NCBI GenBank assembly: GCA_023150915.1
Contig: JAKLKA010000011.1
Span: forward strand, 17,656-81,655
Source: Polyangiaceae bacterium
Lineage (GTDB): Bacteria > Myxococcota_A > Polyangia > Polyangiales > Polyangiaceae
Direction of reading: 5' to 3'
Length of the DNA stretch: 64,000 nt
Made by a program: the position numbers and the translations under genes. A model generated the notes under the pieces. It was not told the origin of the DNA and searched no databases. It was given only the letters and a program-made list of their open reading frames with translations. This document shows positions 17,777 to 26,618 of this stretch, piece by piece; position 1 is the stretch's first letter, and every line of letters begins with the position of its first letter.

Positions 17777-18981
17777 CCGGCCTTCACGGCGCGCACCTTC
17801 GAGAGCTGCGCCATTGCCTGGGTCAGCCCCTCGAGGGTCAGGTGGTGCATCGAGATGACCTCGCCGATGGCCTTGGCGGTGCCACCGTTCCAGTATTCCG
17901 GCGGGTCGGGGTTCAGCCACACGCAGCGCTCGAAGCGCTCGTGGATGAACGTCAGCCAGTCCAGGCCCGACAGCGTGCGTTCGCCGGCGGGCGAGCCCCA
18001 GGGCCCGGTGCCGAGCAGCTCGCCGGGGGCCATCGCCGCGTCGCCCACGAAGATCACCTTCCAGCGGCCGTTCAGCTGATCGACCAGGCGTGGCACCTCG
18101 ATCGGGTCCATCAGCCCGTCGGTCGAGTACACCCGGCCGTAGACCGTGTTGTGGAAGTAATAGGTGCGAAGCTCGCGGAAGTTCGACGCGCGGCGCGCGG
18201 CGCTGAACAGCTGCGAGCAGGTGTGCGCGAAGGGATCCATCGACCCGCCCACGTCCATCAACAAGAGCACGCGCAGGTTGCTGCGGCGCGGCGGGCGCGT
18301 GACGATCTCGAGCTCGCCGCCGTTCTTGGCAGTGGCGTCGATGGTGCCCTCGAGATCCAGCTCGTCGAGGGCGCCTTCGCGGGTGAACGAGCGCAGCTTG
18401 CGCAACGCGACCTCGATCTGCCGCACGTCGAGGACCAGATCCGAGCGATACGGGCGATACCGTCGTGCGTCGGCCATGCTCATGGCGCTGCGCCCGCCGC
18501 GACCCTGCGAGCCAGCGCGCATGCTGATGCCGCTGGGGTGATGGCCGCCAGTGCCGAACGGGCTGGTGCCGCCGGTGCCGATCCACTTGCTGCCGCCCTC
18601 GTGCCGCTCTTTCTGCTCGCGCAGGCGCTGCTCGAGCAGCTCGCGTAGCTCGTCCAGATCGAGCTCTTTCAGCGCAGCCTTCTGTTCGTCGGTCAGGCTC
18701 TCGAGCACCTTCGGATCTCGCAGCCACTCTTCCAGGTCCTTCAAGGCACTGGCGGTCTCGAACACCACCCCCTTGAAGTGCGACAAGAAGGCCTCGTCGA
18801 ACTTGTCCAGGTCGCTCTCGCGGTGGACCATCAGCGCGCGCGCCACGTAATAGAAGCCGTCGAGCGTGTTTTCGTGCAAGCCCAGGGCCAGCGCCCGCGA
18901 CAGCTGCACCGCTTCTTGCGCGCCGACCGCCAGGCGCCGGGCGCGCAGCGCATACAAGAACGGGACGACGAAGTCGCTCAC
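17758..18981 (-). CDS. VWA domain protein, CoxE-like
   Basis: 407 residues. The first 130 residues are helical and charged. A Gly/His-rich linker follows, then a von Willebrand A domain whose metal site reads LLLMDVGGSMDPFA (DxGxS near residue 237). Proteins of this type are usually encoded beside MoxR AAA ATPases and help insert cofactors or mature complexes. Here no MoxR gene is adjacent, but the upstream gene encodes a transglutaminase-like protein, another common member of MoxR/VWA clusters. The start overlaps that gene's stop by four bases (ATGA), so the two are coupled. Confidence 0.85.
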   Translation of the reverse strand: MSDFVVPFLYALRARRLAVGAQEAVQLSRALALGLHENTLDGFYYVARALMVHRESDLDKFDEAFLSHFKGVVFETASALKDLEEWLRDPKVLESLTDEQKAALKELDLDELRELLEQRLREQKERHEGGSKWIGTGGTSPFGTGGHHPSGISMRAGSQGRGGRSAMSMADARRYRPYRSDLVLDVRQIEVALRKLRSFTREGALDELDLEGTIDATAKNGGELEIVTRPPRRSNLRVLLLMDVGGSMDPFAHTCSQLFSAARRASNFRELRTYYFHNTVYGRVYSTDGLMDPIEVPRLVDQLNGRWKVIFVGDAAMAPGELLGTGPWGSPAGERTLSGLDWLTFIHERFERCVWLNPDPPEYWNGGTAKAIGEVISMHHLTLEGLTQAMAQLSKVRAVKAGHLSAT

Positions 18982-20591
18982 TCGCCCTTCCCTGCGCCGC
19001 AGCGGGCGTCGCCGGGGGTCGAGACCACCAGCTCGTATTCGCCCACCTCGAGGTGCGGGGGCACCACGATGGCGCCCTGGTACTTGCCGTCGTCGCCCGC
19101 CGAGAGCGACTGAATGGGGATCAGCTTCCCCGACTCGTGCCGCAGAGCGAAGTCCACGCGCACGCCCTTGCAGCCGTCACCGCTCGATTCGATGCGCCCG
19201 TTGACGGCCAGTGGCTCGCCGCGTTTGACCGAACCATTGCCCAGCCGGACCTCGACCTTCGATGCCGGGCGCTCGTCGAAGCTGCTGGTGCCCGCGTCGC
19301 CCATCGTGCCCGGCCCGGCGCTGGGCGCCGGTGAGAGCGTCACGCCACCGTCAGCGCTGACGCCCGCGTCGCCCCCGGGCCGATCGCCCGAGGGGCGATT
19401 GCCGCCGGTCGGCGACATGGTGCGCTCGACCAGATCCCGCGCGCTCTCGGAGCCGGCGGGCCAGTTGAAGGGATCAGTGGGCGGTGCGTGCATCGGTTGC
19501 CCCGGATCGCGCTCGGTGTCGAGGCGCTCGGCGGCACCACCCAGATCGATCCGGTGCCAGATGCGGGCGTCGAACACCTCGACCCAGGCGTGCGCTTCGT
19601 TGCGGACCATGCGCGTGGGCAGCCCCAGCGCCTGGGCGGTGATGATGAAGGCATAGGCGCGGTGGCGACACACGCCCTTCTTGCTGAGCGCCAGCTCTTC
19701 GTACAGCGCGGCCCCGGACGAGATCGGGCGATCGTCCGACGGCGCGAACGAGCGGAAGTGCGCCACCAGGGCGGCGACGGCCGCGGCAGGGGTGATGGCG
19801 CGCGACACGCCCATCTTCTCGAGCACCCGCTCGCCAGCCGCGCGGATCGACTGCGGCATGCGGGGCACGAAGCGCGCCAGCGACACGAAGGTGGCGTCGG
19901 GCGCGAACGGGCTGCCGAAAATCTCCCGCGGGATGGCGAGCTGAAGGACCAGCCGCACGCGCTTGTTCTCGCTCGCGCGGATGAACCAGTTCTCGGCGCC
20001 GTCGCGCTGCAGCTGGAACGGGGTCTCGGGCAAGGTGTGGGCCGAAAGCACCCGCGTGCCGGGGCCGACGGTCGGGATGCGGACCGGGGTGTCCGCCACC
20101 AGATCCACGTTCATGTCCGCATAGAACTGATCGTCGCCGCTGCGCACGCTGCCGCCGATCAAGAGCTTGCTGATGCCCTTGTCGGCCACGCCCAGCTCCA
20201 GCGACTCTTCGACCACGTCGTAGGCAAACAAGCGCTTGAACGGGGTGACGGCTGGAATGAACGGGTCGTCGTAGCTGACCAGATCGGGGCGCGAGGTATT
20301 GCGATCGATGCGATAGGTCGCGTCCACGCTGCCGGGCGTGGATTTCCCTCCGTAGGTGGGCTCGTTGTTGCGCGGCGCGCGCAGCGGGTCCGGCGCACGC
20401 GCCACCCCGCTCGGGGTCTCGAGCGCGGCCGGCAGCTTGCCGTCCGAGGTGGTGGCGTTCAGCGCCAGGTCTTCACTCGGATCGGGCTCGAAATAGGTGT
20501 GCAGCACCGGACCGGCGGCGTGGGCCGGCAGCCCCAGCGCCACGAACAGCACCGCCAGAAGCTGGGCCAGGTGGCGGGAGCGGCGACTCAC
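18978..20591 (-). CDS. Secreted transglutaminase-like protein
   Basis: About 537 residues from the GTG at 20591, chosen because it opens a signal peptide (LAQLLAVLFVALGLPAHAAG). The transglutaminase core is near residues 300-370. The catalytic Cys lies in KKGVCRHRAYAF, the His in EAHAWVEVFD and the Asp in WHRIDLGG, so the thiol-protease-like triad looks complete. A Pro/Gly-rich stretch and a C-terminal beta-sandwich-like domain follow. Family members cleave or cross-link peptide bonds. Exact chemistry is not predictable. It is coupled to the VWA gene downstream and divergent from the lipoprotein at 20629. Confidence 0.82.
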   Translation of the reverse strand: MSRRSRHLAQLLAVLFVALGLPAHAAGPVLHTYFEPDPSEDLALNATTSDGKLPAALETPSGVARAPDPLRAPRNNEPTYGGKSTPGSVDATYRIDRNTSRPDLVSYDDPFIPAVTPFKRLFAYDVVEESLELGVADKGISKLLIGGSVRSGDDQFYADMNVDLVADTPVRIPTVGPGTRVLSAHTLPETPFQLQRDGAENWFIRASENKRVRLVLQLAIPREIFGSPFAPDATFVSLARFVPRMPQSIRAAGERVLEKMGVSRAITPAAAVAALVAHFRSFAPSDDRPISSGAALYEELALSKKGVCRHRAYAFIITAQALGLPTRMVRNEAHAWVEVFDARIWHRIDLGGAAERLDTERDPGQPMHAPPTDPFNWPAGSESARDLVERTMSPTGGNRPSGDRPGGDAGVSADGGVTLSPAPSAGPGTMGDAGTSSFDERPASKVEVRLGNGSVKRGEPLAVNGRIESSGDGCKGVRVDFALRHESGKLIPIQSLSAGDDGKYQGAIVVPPHLEVGEYELVVSTPGDARCGAGKGE

Positions 20592-20628
20592 GCGCGGAGC
20601 GTAGCACGTGGTATTGGCCGTCCGTCCC

Positions 20629-21639
20629 GTGTCGAAGCTCGCCGCTTTCAGCCTGCTCGCCTGCGCGGCGTGCGCCAGCCCACCGCCCGCGCCGAAGCCC
20701 GCGCCGGCTGCGCCCGCGCCCGCCGCCCCCGTGTCCGCTTCCGCGGCCCCGGTGCCCGCGCCGGTGCCGCCCGTGCCGACTGCCGCGCCCTTGCCGCCGC
20801 CTGCCAGCGTGAAGCTCTTGACGGTCACGCGCGTCCTCGACGCGCCGGTGCACTCGCTGGCGCTCGGTCAGAAGGGTCGCGTTGCAGCCCTGGGCAACGA
20901 CGCCTGGCTCGACGCCGGCAAGGGGCTTCAGAAGCTGCCGAAGCCACCCGCGAACGATCCGAGCGTGACCCTCTACTTCGGGCGCGACGATCAGCCACGC
21001 TTGATGGGAACCAGCCAGGGCCGCGGCGTATACGCGCGGTTTCGCAAGGGCGGGTGGGAGCGCGGCGCGTCCGAGATCGGCAAGCTGGGCAGCCTGCCGA
21101 TGGCGCCGCTCTTCGGCGTGCTGGGTTACGACGACCCCGAGGTGGTGTGCGCGCCCGACCGCCTGTGCATCGTCAAACGGCACACCGGCTGGACGATGAT
21201 CGCTCCGCCCCCGGGTGTACCCCGCGTCGAGCTGTGTGGAAAGGTGGCCTTCGCCTGGGAGCGCGCCGCAGTGCATCGCCTGGGCGACGCGGGCTGGCGA
21301 GCGCTCGACGTGAAGCCGACGTTCTCACGGGCCGAGCACCTCTGGGCGGTCGGCGACGCGGACATCTGGCTTGCCGAGCACGAGCCGAGCCAGGTGCACC
21401 ACTTCGACGGCAAGGAATGGAAGGCGCAGGCCGCGGTGGTGCAGGGCCCGCGCGCGCTCTGGGCCACCGGCCCAGCGGACGTGTGGCTCGCGGCCGACGG
21501 CGGCGCCGCCCACTTCGACGGCCAGCGCTGGAGCCGGGTCGACGGGCTCGACCAGCCGCTGAGCGTGGTGATCGGCAGAAGTCGGCGCGAGATCTGGTTT
21601 GCGGGCCAGAGCGGCGTGTGGCGGGGCCTGCGCGACTGA
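20629..21639 (+). CDS. Lipoprotein with probable beta-propeller domain
   Basis: 336 residues from the GTG at 20629. A GTG at 20608 would add seven residues and spoil the signal. The start VSKLAAFSLLACAACAS is a lipoprotein signal, followed by a Pro/Ala stretch of about 45 residues. The remaining chain has repeated W-containing strands (WAVGDADIWLAEHEP, LWATGPADVWLAADG, REIWFAGQSGVW), typical of a propeller with sensor-like or binding function. The substrate is unknown. Confidence 0.7.
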   Translation: MSKLAAFSLLACAACASPPPAPKPAPAAPAPAAPVSASAAPVPAPVPPVPTAAPLPPPASVKLLTVTRVLDAPVHSLALGQKGRVAALGNDAWLDAGKGLQKLPKPPANDPSVTLYFGRDDQPRLMGTSQGRGVYARFRKGGWERGASEIGKLGSLPMAPLFGVLGYDDPEVVCAPDRLCIVKRHTGWTMIAPPPGVPRVELCGKVAFAWERAAVHRLGDAGWRALDVKPTFSRAEHLWAVGDADIWLAEHEPSQVHHFDGKEWKAQAAVVQGPRALWATGPADVWLAADGGAAHFDGQRWSRVDGLDQPLSVVIGRSRREIWFAGQSGVWRGLRD

Positions 21640-21827
21640 GCCTGGCCCTCGATCAGGTACACAAGCTCGAGAAGATCGTGCAGATGTGCGCCTGGACCAA
21701 GCGCTTCGAGATCGACGGCCAGTGGGTGGACATCGAAGAGTTCCTCGCCCGCCGCTACGGCGTGACCGTCAGCCACGGGATCTCGGAGGACATGGCCGCC
21801 GAGCTCGATCCGGATACCGAGCGCTAG
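21618..21827 (+). CDS. Tiny protein resembling the detached C-terminal tail of PAS-domain signalling proteins
   Basis: At most 69 residues from the GTG at 21618, which overlaps the previous gene by 22 bases. An ATG at 21684 is an alternative. The sequence LEKIVQMCAWTKRF, then DGQWVDIEEFLARRY and finally VSHGISEDM follows the spacing of a tail often fused to PAS or GGDEF proteins. That tail reads roughly CxYCKxIRD, WxxIExYI, FSHGICPxC. Here the Cys are largely lost (CAWT, SHGIS). A PAS-containing hybrid kinase starts 85 bases downstream. It may be a stand-alone partner or a decayed piece of a fusion. Confidence in the coding call is moderate. Confidence 0.55.
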   Translation: MAGPARLSLALDQVHKLEKIVQMCAWTKRFEIDGQWVDIEEFLARRYGVTVSHGISEDMAAELDPDTER

Positions 21828-21911
21828 CTGCACGTTTCATGGGGTCTTCGCGACGTGGTTGCGAGATCCGCCCCCCCTGTGTTGCGATCCCGGGTTGGCG
21901 TAGACCGAACG

Positions 21912-24380
21912 ATGACGTGGCGAACCGATGAGGGGAGAGTGTTGCGCGCGCTGGTGGCGGGAACAGCCGCCCAGACCGGCGACGCCTTCTTCTGCAACCT
22001 GGCGTCGGAGCTGGCCCGAGCGTTTCAGGTGCGCTGGTCGTTCGTCACCGAGCGGCTCGCTGACCCGGCCGACCGGGTGCGCACACTCGCGCTCTGGGAC
22101 ACCGGCCAGCTGGCCAAGCCGTTCGAGTACTCGGTGATCGGCACGCCGTGCGCGGGGGTGATTCTCTCGGGTCGTGCCGTGCTCGAGACCGACGTCGCGG
22201 CCCGGTTTCCGGACGACGCCTGGTTGCGCGACGCGGGCGTCTCGACCTATGTGGCCGTGCCGCTCTTGGACGAGGCGGGCCGAGCCACGGGCGGGCTCGG
22301 GATCATGCACGATGGCGTGCTGCACGACACCGCGGGCGTCGAAGAAGTGCTGCGCGTGTTCGCCGCCCGCGCCGAAGCCGAGCTGCGTCGGGTGCGCGCC
22401 GAGGCCGCCCTGCGCGACGAGGCCGAGTTCCGTCGCCGTCTGTTCGAGCGCGCCTCGGAGGGGATCTGCGTGTGCCACGCCATCCCCGAGTTCCCGTTCG
22501 TACGCTTCACGTCGTGGAACGCGCGCATGACCGAGATCACCGGCCACAGCATGGCCGAGATCAACCGCCTCGGGTGGTATCAGACCCTGTACCCCGACGC
22601 GGAGGTGCGCGAGCGCGCCATCTCGCGCATGGCCAGCATGCGCGAGGGCGTGGATCTGGCCCGCGAAGAGTGGACCATCACCCGCGCCGACGGCCAGGCG
22701 CGCGCGCTCGAGATCTCGACCTCGCTGGTCAGAGACGAGGCGGGCGCACCGCACGTGCTGGCCCTGATGCACGACGTGACCGCGCGCCGGGCCCAAGAGC
22801 GCGAGATCGAGCGCCTCAGGCGCTTCCACGCCGAGCTGGTGGACACCATGAGCGAGGGGATCGCCGTGATGGACGCCGACAACCGCTGGCTCTACGTGAA
22901 CGCCGCCGGCGCCCGGATGCTCGGCTACGAACCCGGCGAGCTGATCGGTCGCGAGGGCAGCGAGACGGTCATGCCCGAGGCCGTCTCGCTGCTGGACAAG
23001 GCGCTCGAGACGCGGCGCGTCGGCCAGGCGGGGCGCTACGAGATCACCCTCCGGCATCGCTCGGGCCGCGCCATTCCGGCGCTGGTGCACGCGGTGCCGC
23101 GGCTGGACGGCGGCCGGTTTGCCGGCAGCCTCTCGGTCTTCTCCGATCTGACCGCACAGAAAGAGGCTGACCAGCGCGAGCGCGAGCTTGGGAACCGACT
23201 GCGCCAAGCGCAGAAGCAAGAGGCCCTGGGCCGGTTGGCCGCGGGCCTGGCCCACGACTTCAACAACCTGCTGACGGTCATCTTGGGTGCGACCCAGATC
23301 GCGGCCGAGAAGCTGAGCGCCGGCGAGCCCCCAACCGACGAGCTCCAGAGCGTCGAGGCCGCCGCGCGGCGCGCGGAAGAGCTGGTGCGTTCGACGCTGA
23401 CCTTCGCGCGCCGTGGCGACGACGTGTTTCGCCCCATCGACGTGCCCGCGCTGGTGCACGGCGCGCTGGCGATGCTGCGGCAGACACTTCCGTCCAGCAT
23501 CGAGCTGCGGGCTGCGGTCGACCCCGCCTGTCCCCAGGTGCTGGGGGCCGCCGCCGAGATCGAGCAGGTGCTGATGAACCTGTGCACCAACGCTTCGCAC
23601 GCAATGCGAGGTGGTCCCGGGCGGCTCGACGTTTCGGTGGGCTCCGGTGGCGTGGGCGCCGACGCTTCCCTCCGGAACGCCGATCTGACCGAGGGGGAGT
23701 ACGTGATGATCAGCGTCACGGACTACGGCGCCGGGATGACGCCCGAGGTCCTCGCCCGCGTCTTCGAGCCGTACTTCACCACCAAGGGCGTGGGCGAGGG
23801 CACCGGCCTCGGGCTCGCGTCGGTGCTCGGCATCGCCCGCCGCCACGGCGGCGCCGTCGACGTCGAGACGGCGCCCGGCAAGGGCTCGACCTTCGTGGTT
23901 TACCTCCCGGTGGCGCCCGACGGCATCACCGCCGAGACCGAAGTTCCTCCGCCCCCGCCGACCCTGCGGGGCCACGAGCGGGTGCTGTGCGTGGACGACG
24001 AACCGCTCATTGCCAGCGTGTGCCTTCGGGTGCTCTCGGCCTTCGGCTATGACGTGAACGTCACCACCTCTGCCGAAGACGCGCTCGATCGCCTGAAGGC
24101 TGCGCCCGAGGCGTACGACCTCTTGCTGACCGACCACACCATGCCGAAGCTCACCGGCATCGCCCTGGCATCGGCGGCGCGCGCGCTTCGGCCCGACCTG
24201 CCGATCATCTTGTGCACCGGGCAGCTCGAGTGGATCGACCGCCAGCAGGCCACCGCCGCCGCCATCACGGCGTTTCTGGAAAAGCCGTTCGATCGCAACT
24301 CGCTGGCGCGCGCGGTGCGGTCGGCGCTCGATGGCCCGCAGGCTTCGACGGCCCCTCTACCGCCGGGCGGTTCGAAGTAG
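21912..24380 (+). CDS. Hybrid sensor histidine kinase: GAF-PAS-PAS-HisKA-HATPase-REC
   Basis: 822 residues from the ATG at 21912; a GTG at 21855 would add 19 unlikely residues. No membrane helix is visible, so the protein is cytoplasmic. A GAF-like domain (about 10-170), two PAS domains (about 180-300 and 305-425) and a HisKA motif GLAHDFNNLLTVILG (His near 450) come first. The ATPase domain has NLCTNASHAM and GTGLGLASVLG. A C-terminal receiver has LCVDDEPLIAS, the phospho-acceptor Asp in LLLTDHTMPKLTG and the Lys in LEKPFDR. No DNA-binding domain follows, so the final target must be a separate protein. Confidence 0.9.
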   Translation: MTWRTDEGRVLRALVAGTAAQTGDAFFCNLASELARAFQVRWSFVTERLADPADRVRTLALWDTGQLAKPFEYSVIGTPCAGVILSGRAVLETDVAARFPDDAWLRDAGVSTYVAVPLLDEAGRATGGLGIMHDGVLHDTAGVEEVLRVFAARAEAELRRVRAEAALRDEAEFRRRLFERASEGICVCHAIPEFPFVRFTSWNARMTEITGHSMAEINRLGWYQTLYPDAEVRERAISRMASMREGVDLAREEWTITRADGQARALEISTSLVRDEAGAPHVLALMHDVTARRAQEREIERLRRFHAELVDTMSEGIAVMDADNRWLYVNAAGARMLGYEPGELIGREGSETVMPEAVSLLDKALETRRVGQAGRYEITLRHRSGRAIPALVHAVPRLDGGRFAGSLSVFSDLTAQKEADQRERELGNRLRQAQKQEALGRLAAGLAHDFNNLLTVILGATQIAAEKLSAGEPPTDELQSVEAAARRAEELVRSTLTFARRGDDVFRPIDVPALVHGALAMLRQTLPSSIELRAAVDPACPQVLGAAAEIEQVLMNLCTNASHAMRGGPGRLDVSVGSGGVGADASLRNADLTEGEYVMISVTDYGAGMTPEVLARVFEPYFTTKGVGEGTGLGLASVLGIARRHGGAVDVETAPGKGSTFVVYLPVAPDGITAETEVPPPPPTLRGHERVLCVDDEPLIASVCLRVLSAFGYDVNVTTSAEDALDRLKAAPEAYDLLLTDHTMPKLTGIALASAARALRPDLPIILCTGQLEWIDRQQATAAAITAFLEKPFDRNSLARAVRSALDGPQASTAPLPPGGSK

Positions 24381-24521
24381 CCAGGCACGCCTTCCCCCTG
24401 CCGTCACTGAGCCACCGACGACGATCCCAGATCGCCGCCGCTCGGTCCTCCGCCGCCACGCGGCCCGGGCATGAGCGCCGCCATGGGGGAATTGGCGCGC
24501 CGCCAGCGTAAGACGAAGCAA

Positions 24522-25421
24522 ATGAGTCGAACATCTGGCCTCGCACTGGCTCTTGGCGCGACGGGGTTTCTGCTGCTCGCCTGTTCGAGCGGGGGCGACG
24601 ACGGTGCGAGCTCGAGCGACTTTGCGCAGCGCTATTGCGCCCTCTTCGACCCGTGCTGCGTCGCTGCGGGTCTGCCCACCGAGCACAAGGCCTGCCACAT
24701 GCTGTTCGGCGCGGCGGTGGCGAAGGACCAGGCGGCCGCCGAGGAGTGCATCGCCGAGTACGAGGCGATGGCCAAACAGTCGGACTGGTGCGCGACGTTC
24801 GGGACCAAGCCGCGCCCGGCGAGCTGCGAGAAGGCGTACCCCCAGGGCGCCGGCGGCACCAACGGCGGGACCCAGAAGCCTGGCGACGCGTGCGAGCTCT
24901 CCGGTGACTGCGCCTCGAGCTCCAAGGGGCCGGTCAGCTGTCATCACGACTTCGGCGCGAACAAGGACTACTGCCTGGTGCTTGCCATCGTCGGCGTGGG
25001 CGAGGCCTGCTACGGGATCACGTCCGGCGGCGGCACCAGTACCGTCAACGTTCCTTCCGGGGTCACCGAGGTCGGGATCTGCGATCGCGACGCCGGCAAC
25101 TATTGCGACTCCGGCAAGTGCGCGCCGCTCGCCCTGCTCGGCGGGAAGTGCTCGGGCTCTGGAAGCTGCGCGGACGACGCCAACTACTGCGGTGACTCTA
25201 CCTGCAAGCCCAAGGTGGCCTCGGGGGCGAGCTGCGCGGACAGCTCGGAGGCCTGCGTGGAGACGGCCTACTGCGATTTCCCGGACGACGTCTGCAAAGC
25301 GCGCCTGCCCGACGGCTCGACATGCGACACGAACGTGGAGTGTCTGAGCCACTATTGCAGCGGGACCTGCAAGCCATCACCGGGGATCGGTGGGCTGACT
25401 CTCGCGGCGTTTTGCGGCTGA
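24522..25421 (+). CDS. Cys-rich lipoprotein (disulfide-rich extracellular domain)
   Basis: 299 residues from the ATG at 24522, which opens a lipoprotein signal with lipobox LLLAC; upstream in-frame starts would bury it. After a short Gly/Asp/Ser spacer there are about thirty Cys. The C-terminal half repeats a motif of the type C-x5-C-x5-C (KPGDACELSGDCASSS, GGKCSGSGSCADDANYC, GSTCDTNVECLSHYC), a Dickkopf/EGF-like pattern frequent in myxobacterial surface lipoproteins. Function unknown; adhesion or ligand binding is inferred from architecture. Confidence 0.75.
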   Translation: MSRTSGLALALGATGFLLLACSSGGDDGASSSDFAQRYCALFDPCCVAAGLPTEHKACHMLFGAAVAKDQAAAEECIAEYEAMAKQSDWCATFGTKPRPASCEKAYPQGAGGTNGGTQKPGDACELSGDCASSSKGPVSCHHDFGANKDYCLVLAIVGVGEACYGITSGGGTSTVNVPSGVTEVGICDRDAGNYCDSGKCAPLALLGGKCSGSGSCADDANYCGDSTCKPKVASGASCADSSEACVETAYCDFPDDVCKARLPDGSTCDTNVECLSHYCSGTCKPSPGIGGLTLAAFCG

Positions 25422-25540
25422 CGTCACGCCGCGCCCGCGATGCCGTCGTCGCCGGTGACCCGAGCGCGCCCCGGTCGACCTGCGCCGGCTTTGGAACTCT
25501 CTGGGATTTGGCCGGCAACGCTTACCCGGCGAGGAGACCG

Positions 25541-26584
25541 TCACGGCTTGGGCTGGGGGCACTCGTGGACGAAGGTAGTCTCGCTGGCCACCGACCCCTC
25601 GAGCTCGAGCTGCGCGCGGATCAGGCGCCCGGCCGCGTCGTACTTCATTTTTCGAACCGTGGGGCTCATGCCCCCGACCGAGAGCCGCACCAGGTTGGCG
25701 CGCTGCCAGGTGTAGGTCTCTCGAAAGCGTGACGACACCTCGCTGCTCTGGATCCGTGCTTCGAGGATGCGGCCGCGCGCGTCGCGCACGAACGTCGTGT
25801 CGGTGCTCGGCGGCGCCCCGCGGACCACCGCGCCACCCAGGTACACCTGCTGTCGCTGGAGGCGGCCGTGCTTGTCGTAGAGCAGCTCCTTCACGTAGCT
25901 GGTCTTGTCCGGTCGATCGACGATTGTCACCCACCCCGTCGTCGGCAGCTGGTCGAAGGACTCGTCGACGAGCCGATCGCGGATCCAGCGCCAAGGCAGA
26001 CGCTCTGCGCGAACGAAGACCTCACCGGTTCGTGCGGCCTTGCCGTACCCGACCCTGTGCTGGAAGCCGTCGGAGTCGTGGAAGCGCTGGAGCACCCCCT
26101 GCGCGTCGAACTCGAACTCCTGACTGTGTGTCGTATTCCCGGACGCATCGATGGTGTCGACCCGGACGACGTTGCCTCTCTCGTCGTAGCGCAGGACTTT
26201 CATCGAGGCGACGCCCTTCTCGTCGTCGTCCACGTAGGCCATGCGCCGGAGGTTTCCTTGAGCGTCCTCGAACGCGACCTCAGTGAACCCGCCCCGGGAT
26301 CCGCGCGCGACGACGCAGCTGCGCTCGTCCGGTCGCAGCGCGAGCACCTCGGCGAGCACCAGCGGGTGTCGCGGCGACGCGCTCGGGCCGGCGTCGGTGG
26401 CGCCCGCGTCCGCGGCGGAACCCTCCGCGTCGCCCGCCGCGGCGTTGGCGATCGGCGCGGCGCTGCTCGAGGCCGACGCCGGCGTGGCTGCCACCGGGCT
26501 CCGGGATTCCAGTCGCTCGGTGCTCGTTGGCGCGCAGCCGAGGACCAGCCACAGGGGCGGGACCACGAAGGGCAAGTGTCTCAT
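25541..26584 (-). CDS. RHS/YD-repeat-like lipoprotein
   Basis: 347 residues from the ATG at 26584, preferred over a GTG at 26602 because it gives the clean signal MRHLPFVVPPLWLVLGC. An Ala/Ser/Asp linker of about 55 residues is followed by repeated RHS-like units (RYDERGNVVRVDT, LYDKHGRLQRQQV, RDARGRILEARI, KYDAAGRLIRAQLE). Such repeats usually form a beta shell or spiral on the cell surface. This protein is far shorter than toxin-delivering Rhs proteins and has no core-closing or toxin motif, so a structural or binding role is more likely. Confidence 0.75.
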   Translation of the reverse strand: MRHLPFVVPPLWLVLGCAPTSTERLESRSPVAATPASASSSAAPIANAAAGDAEGSAADAGATDAGPSASPRHPLVLAEVLALRPDERSCVVARGSRGGFTEVAFEDAQGNLRRMAYVDDDEKGVASMKVLRYDERGNVVRVDTIDASGNTTHSQEFEFDAQGVLQRFHDSDGFQHRVGYGKAARTGEVFVRAERLPWRWIRDRLVDESFDQLPTTGWVTIVDRPDKTSYVKELLYDKHGRLQRQQVYLGGAVVRGAPPSTDTTFVRDARGRILEARIQSSEVSSRFRETYTWQRANLVRLSVGGMSPTVRKMKYDAAGRLIRAQLELEGSVASETTFVHECPQPKP

Positions 26585-26618
26585 GGCGTCTTTGTGCCGC
26601 ACCGAGAACTGATGGCAC

